Shown here piece after piece: positions 24,517 through 33,000 of a DNA stretch of 64,000 bases. The notes under the pieces are model-generated. The model ran no database searches and was not told the origin of the DNA. It saw only the letters and a program-made list of their open reading frames with translations. Position 1 is the stretch's first letter. Every line of letters begins with the position of its first letter. Source of the stretch: JBDHWG01 sp046328525 (GTDB lineage Bacteria > Chloroflexota > Anaerolineae > Epilineales > JAHCIE01). Both the position numbers and the translations under genes were made by a program. The DNA is taken from positions 1-64,000 of the forward strand of contig JAXLWK010000007.1 of assembly GCA_046328525.1 (NCBI GenBank). Reading direction: 5' to 3'.

Positions 24517-24681
24517 TTCCCTTCTTGTTCTCTAGGTGCCGCGTCTGCGAGCGATCCCCATGTCCCGCCCCCGCGTTACCCGAATCCGCGCTCAGGACTA
24601 CCTTTGTCAGCCGTGCCTGCTCGTGTGACTCAACTGTGCTGACTCCCAGCGGCCGCGCCGCAGAACCCAGAAGGATCTATC

Positions 24682-24978
24682 ATGAGCAACCGACTGTACA
24701 TTGGCAACCTGTCGTATAACACTGGTGACGCCGCCCTCCGCGAGCTGTTCAGCCAGGCGGGCGAGGTGGTTGACATCCACCTGCCGACCGACCGCGAGAC
24801 CGGCCGCCCGCGCGGCTTCGGCTTCGTCGAAATGGCGAACAGCGCCAGCGCCAAGGCGGCGATCGCGCAGTTCGACGGGTACACCCTGGACGACCGCCAG
24901 CTCCGCGTCAACGAGGCGCAGGAGAAGAGCGCCAGTGGTGGCAACCGTGGTGGTAATCGTAGCTACAGCCGCTACTAA
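24682..24978 (+). CDS. RRM-domain RNA-binding protein
   Basis: A 98-residue single-RRM protein with RNP2 LYIGNL (residues 5-10) and RNP1 RGFGFVEM (44-51), and a short Gly/Asn/Arg/Ser tail (from about 84) of the type found in glycine-rich cold-response RNA-binding proteins of cyanobacteria and other bacteria. ATG is preceded by agaagga. Its long leader and following perfect terminator make it a single-gene unit. Probably binds single-stranded RNA in the cytoplasm, acting as RNA chaperone; specific targets are unknown. Confidence 0.92.
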   Translation: MSNRLYIGNLSYNTGDAALRELFSQAGEVVDIHLPTDRETGRPRGFGFVEMANSASAKAAIAQFDGYTLDDRQLRVNEAQEKSASGGNRGGNRSYSRY

Positions 24979-24994
24979 GCCTTTCGCTCACCAC

Positions 24995-25032
24995 AAGACT
25001 CCCAGGTGCAGACTGTCTGCCCTGGGAGTCTT
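24995..25032 (+). terminator. Rho-independent terminator of the RRM gene
   Basis: A 12-base perfect stem (aagactcccagg / cctgggagtctt) with an inner gcagac/gtctgc stem, followed by cttgttg, 17 bases after the stop. Confidence 0.8.
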
Positions 25033-25051
25033 CTTGTTGCGTCCGCTGCGT

Positions 25052-25079
25052 TTGACCGTCTCCCGCGCCGCGTTATACT
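25052..25079 (+). promoter_or_regulatory. Probable promoter of the LuxR gene
   Basis: TTGACC (25052-25057) and TATACT (25074-25079) with a 16-base spacer, about 55 bases upstream of the start codon. Confidence 0.5.
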
Positions 25080-25132
25080 TTCCTTCGCGCTCGTGGACGC
25101 GCAGAATGTGCTGATGACCGGGCAGAGGAGCC

Positions 25133-28027
25133 GTGGTGAGGGATGACGATGGCCTCGTGGGGCGGACGGCGGAGCAAGAAGCGCTGAGTGAGGCGCTCGC
25201 CGCAACCCATCCGCGCGCGGAGCGGGTGGCGCTCCTGGCCGGCGAAGCGGGTGTCGGCAAGACGCGCCTGCTGGACGTATGCCTGGCGGGCACGAGCCGG
25301 CTGGCGCTCCGCGCCTACACCAGCGAGAGCGCGACCCCGCCCTACGGCCCGATTGCCAGCGCCCTGCGGGCCTACCTGCGCAGCCATCCGGCGGGCCTGA
25401 CCGACTGCGGCCCTCTCGCGCCGTACCTTGCCCTGCTGCTCCCCGAGCTTGGGGTGGCGCCGCGCCCTGCCGATCCACCCGTATTGAGAGAAGCCATCTG
25501 CCAGGCCTTTACCGCCATCGCCCGCCAACACCCGACAGCGCTCGTCCTGGACGACTTGCAGTGGGCCGACCACGCAACGCTGGAACTCGTGCCGCTGCTG
25601 GCCCACGCCCTCGCCCACGAGCGGATGGTCATCGTCGGCACTTACCGCAGTGACGAGGTGGGACGCGGGCACCCGCTGCGACGGCTGCGCAACGAGCTGC
25701 GCCGGGCGCGCTTGCTGCGCGAAATCGTCGTCAACCCGCTCGATCCGGCCGAGACCGCTGTGCTGGCTGCGCGCATCCTGGGCCAAACGCCGGCCCCGGC
25801 CCTGGCAAGCCTGCTGTACGAACGAACCGAGGGTGTTCCGTTATTTGTCAGGGAACTCACCAGCGCCCTAGCCCTCGGCGGCAGGCTCCGGCCGGGTACG
25901 GGCGGGCTGGAGCTGGCGCCGGGCGCGGACCTGCCCATTCCCGACACCCTGCGCGACGCGGTGCTGCTGCGCCTGGACCGGCTGCCCGATTCGGCGCTGC
26001 ATCTGCTGCACCGCATGGCGGTGGCCGGCCGCGAGTTCGACCTCGCGCTTGTGGCCGACCTGGCGGGCGCTACGGACGGGTTGGACGATCCGCTAGAGAG
26101 CGGCCTGCTGGTCGAGGTTGCGCCAGGGCGGGGCGCTTTTCGCCACCCGCTCATTCGCGACGCCATCTACAGCGATATGTCCTGGGCCTGCCGCCGTCTC
26201 CTGCACCGCCAGATGGCCGAGCGCCTCCAGGGGGATGGCGCTCCGCCCCTTACCATCGCTGGTCACTGGCTGGCGGCGCACGAGCCTGACCACGCCCGCT
26301 GGGCCTACCTGGCCGCGAGCCAGCAGGCGTGCGCTATTCACGCCTACCGCGATGCCGCCGAGGCGGCCCGCCAGGCGTTGAACCTGTGGCCGAACGGCGT
26401 TGACGAGGCGCAGCGGCTGGACGTGCTAGACCAGTTCGCTCAGTGCGCCCAGCTCAGCGGCCAGCTCTCCGAAGCCGCCCGCGCCTGGCGCGAGGTGGCC
26501 GAGGGCCGCCGGCACGCCGGCGATGCGCGAGGCTATGCCCTGGCCGAGCGTCAGCTGGCGAACGTCGCCGAGCTGCAAGGGCATTGGGAGACGGCATTGA
26601 CGGCGCGCGAGGCCGCCGCGCAACACTTCGCCGCGAGCCACTGGCCCGCCGAGGCCGCCGCCGAGCGCCTGTCCGCCGCCGCCCACCTGCGCTCCGCCAG
26701 CCGCTATCGCGCAGCCCTGGCGATTCTGTCCACAGCCGCGACGGAGGCGCAGCAGGCGGGGCGTCCCGATTTGCAGGCCCGCATCCTGGGCCTGACTGGC
26801 AATGTCCAGGCGCGAATGGGTCAGGCGGCGGACGGTCTGGCGCTGGTGCAGCAGGGCCTGGCGCTGGCGCTGGAGAACAACCTGGCGGGCGCAGCCGCCG
26901 AGATCTACCAGCGGTTGGCCGACTCGCTGGAGCACGCCGGGGACTATCGCGGCGCGCGCGAGACGTACCTGATAGGCTTCGACTTCTGCCAGGCCAACGC
27001 CGTCCCGGCCACAGCACAACTCTGCGTCGCCTGCCTGACCGTCGTGCTGCGCCACACCGGGGAGTGGGATCGCGCCGTGACAATGTGCCGCGAGGTGCTG
27101 GCCTCCGGCGACAGCACGTCCCACGCGCAGACAGTTGCCAGCGGCATGCTCGGCTCACTCTATGCGATGCGCGGGCAGCCGCGCCTGGCGCGGCCGCTGT
27201 TGCTTGAATCGGCGGCGCTGGCCCAGCGCATCGAACTGGCCGCCATGCAGCTGCTGTCCGCCTGGGGGCTGGCGCTGGTGGACGAGCTGAATGGGGCGCT
27301 GGACCAGGCGGCTGAGCGCGGGCGCTTCATCCTCGATCGCTGCCAGCAGATCGAAGACGTCCACTACGCCGTGCCGGCGCTGCGCTGGCTGGTCACCTTC
27401 TTCGCCCTGACCGGCGCTGACGTGGAGGCTCGCGCCTGCGCCAGGGCGCTGGCCCACATCGCCAGCCAGACCGGCGAGCCGGAGGCCCTGTCGGCGCTCG
27501 CCCACGCCCTGGGCGAGATTGCCCTCCTCGACGGCGACTCGACGCAGGCCGCCCAGCAGTTCACCCACGCCCTGGACCTGCTGACCGATCTCCCTGTGCC
27601 GTACTGTCAGGCGGGAACCGGGTTTCGGGCTGGGGTGGCTTGCGCGGCGGCCGGCGAGCGGGAGGCCGGGGTGCGGCATCTGACGAACGCCTACCGCATC
27701 GCGCGCCAGCTCGGGGCGCGGCCCCTGGCGACCCACATCGCCCAGACCCTGGCCGCGCTGGGCGAGCCGCTCGTCGAGCGCTTGGGGACAGGCGCGGCGA
27801 GCCGCTTCCGCTCCGGCCACCTGACCCGCCGCCAGCGCGAGATTCTCCAGCTCGTCGCCCAGGGTCAGACGAACGCCGAGATCGCCAGGGCGCTGGTGCT
27901 CAGCCCGCGCACCGTGGAGATGCACGTCGGCGCTATCCTCGCCACTCTCGACAGCCGCTCGCGCGCCGACGCCGTGCGCCGCGCCGCGGAGCTGGGCCTG
28001 CTCGAAAACTACCGTACCACCCCGTAG
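25133..28027 (+). CDS. Large AAA-ATPase/LuxR-type transcriptional regulator
   Basis: A 964-residue LAL-type regulator. Walker A GEAGVGKT is at residues ~37-44 and Walker B LVLDDLQWAD at ~137-146 in an AAA_16/NACHT-like ATPase module. Residues ~400-880 are helical TPR-like repeats (many Ala/Leu pairs). The C-terminal LuxR HTH (LTRRQREILQLVAQG, then SPRTVEMHVGAIL) spans ~896-955. Starts at GTG 25133 (or the GTG one codon later) after ggaggcc-like purines. It lies 80 bases before the NTF2/TusA-like/DsrE cassette and is a plausible activator of it. Signal ligand unknown. Confidence 0.88.
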   Translation: MVRDDDGLVGRTAEQEALSEALAATHPRAERVALLAGEAGVGKTRLLDVCLAGTSRLALRAYTSESATPPYGPIASALRAYLRSHPAGLTDCGPLAPYLALLLPELGVAPRPADPPVLREAICQAFTAIARQHPTALVLDDLQWADHATLELVPLLAHALAHERMVIVGTYRSDEVGRGHPLRRLRNELRRARLLREIVVNPLDPAETAVLAARILGQTPAPALASLLYERTEGVPLFVRELTSALALGGRLRPGTGGLELAPGADLPIPDTLRDAVLLRLDRLPDSALHLLHRMAVAGREFDLALVADLAGATDGLDDPLESGLLVEVAPGRGAFRHPLIRDAIYSDMSWACRRLLHRQMAERLQGDGAPPLTIAGHWLAAHEPDHARWAYLAASQQACAIHAYRDAAEAARQALNLWPNGVDEAQRLDVLDQFAQCAQLSGQLSEAARAWREVAEGRRHAGDARGYALAERQLANVAELQGHWETALTAREAAAQHFAASHWPAEAAAERLSAAAHLRSASRYRAALAILSTAATEAQQAGRPDLQARILGLTGNVQARMGQAADGLALVQQGLALALENNLAGAAAEIYQRLADSLEHAGDYRGARETYLIGFDFCQANAVPATAQLCVACLTVVLRHTGEWDRAVTMCREVLASGDSTSHAQTVASGMLGSLYAMRGQPRLARPLLLESAALAQRIELAAMQLLSAWGLALVDELNGALDQAAERGRFILDRCQQIEDVHYAVPALRWLVTFFALTGADVEARACARALAHIASQTGEPEALSALAHALGEIALLDGDSTQAAQQFTHALDLLTDLPVPYCQAGTGFRAGVACAAAGEREAGVRHLTNAYRIARQLGARPLATHIAQTLAALGEPLVERLGTGAASRFRSGHLTRRQREILQLVAQGQTNAEIARALVLSPRTVEMHVGAILATLDSRSRADAVRRAAELGLLENYRTTP

Positions 28028-28107
28028 AAAATACAGTACATTTCCGCAGGCATCGCCCGCCGGCGCGGCGTATACTCCTGTTCACTGGCGGCGACGAGAG
28101 CCGCCCG

Positions 28108-28521
28108 ATGAACAAGGAGACAGGACGAGTGGACACCCTATCCCTCATGCCGCCGGTGGGCGCGTCGTTCCTGGACGCCCTCGGCCGGCGCGACTTTGAT
28201 CGCTTGGGCGCGTGTTTCGATGCCGCGCCGCGCGCTCGCTTGCTAACACCCTCGGCGCTGGCGATGCCGTCCAACGCGGCGGGCGTGGGCGACAAGTTCC
28301 GCCAGTGGTTCGGCGAGGCCGACGTGTTCGAGGTGGAGCACGCCGAAGCCAACCTCGTGGGCGGCTGCCTGAGTATCCGCTACCGCCTCCACCTGCGCGA
28401 ACACCGCGTGTGGTACACCTGCGAGCAACAGGTGTACTGTCGCGTGAAAGACGGCCTGGTCGAGCGGATTGACCTGCTATGCAGCGGCTTTCAGCCGGTT
28501 CCACCACCGGCCCAGGAGTGA
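28108..28521 (+). CDS. NTF2/SnoaL-like protein
   Basis: About 137 residues with an NTF2-like cone fold: helix FLDALGRRDFDRLGACFDAA (about 20-39), then a central GVGDKFRQWFGEADVFEVE and curved strands such as SIRYRLHLREHRVWYTCEQQ. Family members are small-ligand binding proteins or enzymes such as ketosteroid isomerases. The ATG at 28108 has weak ribosome-site support; a GTG at 28129 with aaggag upstream is an equally good start (130 aa). A TATACT -10 box lies at 28071-28076. First gene of a three-gene cassette. Confidence 0.62.
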   Translation: MNKETGRVDTLSLMPPVGASFLDALGRRDFDRLGACFDAAPRARLLTPSALAMPSNAAGVGDKFRQWFGEADVFEVEHAEANLVGGCLSIRYRLHLREHRVWYTCEQQVYCRVKDGLVERIDLLCSGFQPVPPPAQE

Positions 28522-28526
28522 GGACG

Positions 28527-28811
28527 ATGAGCAAGAGTCCTGACACGTTCGACGAGACTCCCCATCCCGATGCTGTGATCGAGATGCTCGGCACACCGCA
28601 GATGGACGGCAGCACCTGCGCGCTGCTTACGCCGGCGATCCGGGCGAGGCTGCGCGAGATGGCGCCGGGGCAGGTGTTGGAGGTGCGGGTTGACGACCCG
28701 GCGGCGCGGGACGACATGGCCGCGTGGACGCGGCTGGCCGGGCATGAGTTGGTTCAGACGACCCAGACGGGCGAGGCTATTCGTTTCTTCGTGCGGAAGC
28801 GCGGAGCGTGA
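28527..28811 (+). CDS. TusA-like protein lacking the CPxP motif
   Basis: A 94-residue TusA/SirA-fold protein. The pattern is strand-helix-strand with VEMLG, then CALLTPAIRARLREMAPGQ and VLEVRVDDPAARDDMAAWTRLAGHELV, matching the fold of the sulfur carrier TusA. The catalytic motif CPxP is replaced: Cys31 is retained (STCALLTP) but no Pro follows directly. ATG after aggacg, five bases beyond the NTF2-like stop. Canonical TusA shuttles persulfide sulfur; with the altered motif, sulfur transfer or a regulatory role is possible. Confidence 0.65.
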   Translation: MSKSPDTFDETPHPDAVIEMLGTPQMDGSTCALLTPAIRARLREMAPGQVLEVRVDDPAARDDMAAWTRLAGHELVQTTQTGEAIRFFVRKRGA

Positions 28812-28831
28812 TGCAGAAGGGAGATTGCGAG

Positions 28832-29191
28832 ATGACCACTCTGACGGTACACTGCACGCACGGGCAGGCGGATGCCGAGCGGGCGACGCTGGCGTTTGTT
28901 GTCGGCAACGTGGCCGCGTCGGCCGAGCAGGACGTCGTTGTGCTGCTGACGATTGACGGCGTCTGGCTGGCGACGAAGGGCTGCGCCGACGGCATCCACA
29001 AGGAAGGGTTTCAGCCGCTCAAGGACGTGATTCAGTCGTTCACGGACAACGGCGGCCAGATCTGGGCGTGCGGCGCGTGCGCCAAGCCACGCGGCATCAC
29101 CGAAGCCGACCTGATTCCGGGGGCGCGGATCGTCACGGCGGCGATGGCGGTCGAGCGGCTGGCGGGCGGCAGCGCCTCGCTGAGTTTCTAG
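28832..29191 (+). CDS. DsrE-family protein
   Basis: A 119-residue DsrE/F-like protein: strand LTVHCTHGQADAERATLAF, VVLLTIDGVWLATKGCADG, and the C-terminal cysteine pair in WACGACAKPRGITEADL, a conserved spot for persulfide-carrying Cys in this superfamily. ATG chosen for the agaaggga site about eight bases ahead; an ATG at 28811 overlapping the TusA-like stop would add seven residues. With the neighbour it makes a sulfur-carrier pair like TusA-DsrE of sulfur oxidisers. Cytoplasmic. Confidence 0.75.
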   Translation: MTTLTVHCTHGQADAERATLAFVVGNVAASAEQDVVVLLTIDGVWLATKGCADGIHKEGFQPLKDVIQSFTDNGGQIWACGACAKPRGITEADLIPGARIVTAAMAVERLAGGSASLSF

Positions 29192-29238
29192 AAGAACCTG
29201 TCAATAGACTATTGGGACTGTGAGGGGCAGAAAGGTGA

Positions 29239-29264
29239 GCGGGACCGCTTCGCAGCAGTCCCGC
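29239..29264 (+). terminator. Hairpin after the DsrE gene
   Basis: A 7-base stem gcgggac / gtcccgc with a 12-base loop about 50 bases beyond the stop of the cassette; no T-run. Confidence 0.4.
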
Positions 29265-29295
29265 CCTGGGATCGTATCGGATGGGAGTGTCTGTG

Positions 29296-29711
29296 CTACT
29301 CGTAGCGCAGGGCCTCGATGGGGTTGAGGCTCGCCGCGCGGTTAGCCGGATACGCGCCGAAGAATAGGCCTACCCCTACCCGAAGGCGTCGTACTCTGGC
29401 GCGACGGCCGCCACGGCCGGGGCTGCGCCCGGTTCGGCGAGAGCCTGGGCATCGGCGTATGTGAGTGTCTGGGCCGAGCCTTGCGCGGTACGGACACCGC
29501 CCTGCTGCGTCGAGCCGGGCCGAATGTAGATGAGATTGGTGCCGTTCGACTGGATTTGGGCCTGGATGCTCGCCTGGGCGCCCCGCCCGATGCCGAGCAT
29601 GACAATCACCGCCGCGACCCCGATGATGATGCCTAGCATCGTCAGCACCGCCCGCATTTTGTTCGACACCAGGCTGTCCACTGCCATCTGCAACAGTTCG
29701 ATGATGCTCAT
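29296..29711 (-). pseudogene. MacB-like ABC permease, internally deleted and frameshifted
   Basis: The first ~110 residues (MSIIELLQMAVDSLVSNKMR, TM segment LTMLGIIIGVAAVIVMLGIG, then the periplasmic IQSNGTNLIYIRPG) are a normal MacB-type N-terminus. After EYDAFG come stops; one frame over, the last ~25 residues of a FtsX permease (VGLFFGAYPANRAASLNPIE...) appear directly. Roughly 250 internal residues, including the middle of the periplasmic domain and two TM helices, are missing. The ATGA overlap with the ATPase remnant preserves the former operon arrangement. Dead gene. Confidence 0.8.
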
Positions 29712-30046
29712 GAGAGTCCCTCTTCTCCGTAGGCCTGCCCATCGAAGATGCGGATGCGGCGGTCGGCTTGCTCAGCTATGGATGGGTCGTGGGTGACCAC
29801 GACCACGGTCAGCCCACCCTCGCGGTTGAGCCGCTTGAAGATCCCCATCACCTCCGCGCCCGACTTCGAGTCGAGGTTGCCCGTCGGCTCGTCGGCCAGA
29901 AGCAGCGACGGCTCGGTCACCAGGGCGCGGGCAATCGCTACCCGCTGCTGTTGGCCGCCCGATAGCTCGTTGGGCTTGTGGTCGAGCCGTTCCGCCAGCC
30001 CAACTGCCGCGTTAAGGACTGATTGGGAGACTCTTGGAAATGACAC
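29708..30046 (-). pseudogene. MacB-type ABC ATPase, 5'-truncated
   Basis: The C-terminal half of a MacB/LolD-type ATPase: signature LSGGQQQRVAIARAL, Walker B LLLADEPTGNLD and switch VVVVTHDP are intact, but Walker A and everything before AAVGLAERLDHKP are missing. Homology ends near 30020, about 80 bases short of the Tc toxin gene, so the truncation coincides with the island edge. Without Walker A it cannot hydrolyse ATP. Confidence 0.82.
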
Positions 30047-30072
30047 CAGGCCCGCCGTTCTGGCGAGCCTGG
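30046..30072 (-). terminator. Hairpin after the TcA-like gene
   Basis: ccaggc(c)cgcc-gttct-ggcg(a)gcctgg folds into a 10-pair stem, ~25 bases beyond the TcA stop on the minus strand, followed by a weakly T-rich stretch. Confidence 0.5.
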
Positions 30073-30097
30073 CAACGAAGCGACATCCGGGCGGCCA

Positions 30098-33000
30098 TCA
30101 CCCGATGGGACTGACCTTCGAGGTATAGTGGAATACCACAATCACGTCCTCGACGGCGTCGGCCAGCGGCGCCAGCGCGTCCCGCCGGGCCGCGAGCAGC
30201 CACCTACCCAGCAGTGGACTCGACACGTCCTGGGCCGCCATGAGCAGGCCGCGCAGGCGCGGGTTGGCCTTCAATGCGACCTTGTCCTCGTCGGCGCCAG
30301 GGGCCTGAGCGGGCGACGGCGGCGCGAGCCAGAGATCGAGCGCGTTCGCGGCGTCGGCCGGCTGGCCGTCTTTGAACTTCAGGAATAGGGTCGCGCCCTC
30401 GGCGTTCATCTTCGGGCCGCGGTAGGCGAACTGGAAGCGCTCCAATCCCAGGTCCAGGGGCAGCGACGCCATCGCCGGGTGATCGGCGTCGGGCGTCGTG
30501 CCGAACAGGAAGGCGTGCCACTGGGTGGGGAACTCGTGGCGCAGGCTGAACATCCGCACCAGCGGCGCGCCGTCCTGGGGGGCGGCGGCGGCGCGCAGGG
30601 CTTCAACCGCCGCCCCCTTCAGCAGGTCGCCTCCCTCGCGGGCGGTGTAGCGCAGGGTCAGGACGACGTCGGAGATGGTGTCGTAGTCGAAGGCGCGGAA
30701 GTCGTCCGGGAGCGTCAGGCGCCAGGTCGAGATGGCCCCCGCGCCCTCGAAGGGCAGGTATCGCTCGTCGTTGAAGCTCAGCTCGAACAGCCCACTCTCG
30801 CCGAGGGCCTGGCTGGCTGCGATGGACTGAATCGCGACAAAGCCGTGCTCGAAGCGGTTGTCCGCCTCGTCCAGGTTCTCGGGGTACGGCTGGCCGAGCG
30901 GGCTGATGCGCACCTGATTCTTCAAGAGGGTGAGGGTCGCGTTCAGGCTGGTGTACGGGCCGACCACAGCCGGCACGGTCAGGCTGACCGACTTGATGCG
31001 GCGGAAATAGTGTCCCGGATAGTCAAGGTCGAACAGTGTCTCGGGCAGACTGAACTCGCACGTGCCGGTCTGCTTGAGGCGGATGAGCGCGACCGGATCA
31101 AGCTGCACCAGCGAGACGTGCCGGGTGATCTCGTACTCCCGCTTCGCGCCGTCCAGGTAAGCGCGCTCGAGCTGGCGGAGCTGCTGGGTGAGCCGCTCGC
31201 CGGCGAGCAGCCCTTTGCGGGCGCTGTCCCAGGCGTCGCCCTTGATGAAGCTCGACGTCTTGAGGCCGTACTCGAAGCGGTAGCACCGCTCGGCCTTCTT
31301 GGCGAGGTCCACCGCGACCTGGTAGGTCTGGAAGAACGCCTCACTCAACCGCCCCTGCATCCATGAGTATAGCTCGTCATTCGTGTACTTGTTGCGCAGG
31401 AAATCCTCGACGGCCTCGGCGTGAGCGATGGCCTGCTCCTGGTTCTTCAGCTCTTGCTTGGCGATGTCAATGCGAATCTTGGCGGCGAGAATCTGCTTGT
31501 CTATCTGCATGATCTCGCGCGCCGCCAGGTTCGACTGGAGCACCCACTCCTGCTCGCGCCGCACGTACTTCGCCATTGCGCCGGCGTGCGTGGCGCGGTA
31601 CGAATCCTCCTCGCCCAGGCTCCTCTGGTAGCGAGCGATGGCGGAGAGCGCCGGGCCGGCGTACTTGCCGCCGAAGCTAAGCTCGGTGTGCGTCCCCGCC
31701 CCTTGCGGCGCGCTGACGATGGTCAGGGTCGGGATGTAGAACGAGAGATTGGCGAGAATCTCCATGCGCGACGAGATGATCTGCCAGTCGCGGGCGGAGT
31801 GGCTGGAGGCCAGCTCGCTCTGCTCCTCCTCGATGAGGTGCGCTCCCCCCTGGGCAGCCGCCTTCTTGCGCGCGCTCTGCATCGGGAGGTTGGCGCCGGG
31901 CGGCGGGGTCGCCAGGCTGTCCGCGCCGAGCAGCTCCTGGTAGTACAGGTAGCGCGTCACGGCCGTGTCGCGCGACTTCTGTAGCGCCTCCAACGCCGTG
32001 TTCGCCTCCTCAATCTGCATCTGGCGCACCGTCCGCACCAGGTCGAGCATCGTCCGCTCGTGCTGCTGGCGCATGAGGGCGAGCGCCTCGGCGTCGCGCT
32101 TTTCAAGGGTTGACAACATCAGCGCGCCGAGCGATTTCAGATCGTTGGCGACATCCACGGCGCGCTGGAACATCGCCCGGAAGCGGTAGGACGGCAGCGG
32201 CGCGCTCAGGTCGGCCAGGACGCTGCCCAGGTCCAGCCCCTGGGCGACCGCCTGGACGAGCAAGGCCGGGTCAATGGGCGGGTCCCACAGCGGCAGCTCG
32301 CGCACGACGCCTTCGATGTTCATGCAGTGGCGGATCTTGAACAGGCGGTCCGCGACGAGGTCCCAGTAGCCCAGGAGCTTGTCGTTCTGCGGGATGCAGA
32401 AGTAGGACGAGCGGGTGAGGCCCAGCACGGTCGCGGCCTCCTTGCTACTGGCGAGGGAGCTGCTGCTGTAGAGCGGGAAGCGATTCTCGAAGTCCACGAG
32501 GGCGTTACCGAAGGCGTCCAGGCCGCTTCGCAGCTCGGCGAAGGTGCGCGGCTGGGTGTCGCCCCGCGCCGGCATCTGCTCCGGCCGTGGCCCCAGGAGG
32601 TTGGCGGCCATCACGTAGTACTGCGTGGCGATGTTGATGCTCTCGATGCTATCCTGGCGGAAGTAGTAGTCGCCGCAGGCGCACAGCACCTCCACGCACT
32701 TCATCACGACGTGCTTCATGTAGGCAATCGGGCGGCGGCGGGCGATGAGATGCGGGCGGAAAGGGTTGTCGCGCCATTCGGCCAGGGACTTGGTCGCGTC
32801 GGCGTTCCGGGCAGTGATGGCGGCGAGAAGGTCGTCAATCTGTTGCTTTGGTGTGCGGCGGAACGGGAGCACTTTCCAGAAGTCGCCCTGGCCGTCGGTG
32901 AAGTTGAACACGTATTGCAGCCAGCGGATGGCCTCAGGGAAGTGGAAGTTCTGGGCCAGCCGGCCGGCGATCAGCATTGGGGCATGGAAGACAAGCTCCA

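Noticed and set aside
30047..30097. Possible immunity gene for the Tc effector right after TcA
   Set aside because: Only ~50 bases separate the toxin gene from the ATPase remnant, and no ORF fits; Tc effectors generally have no adjacent immunity gene.
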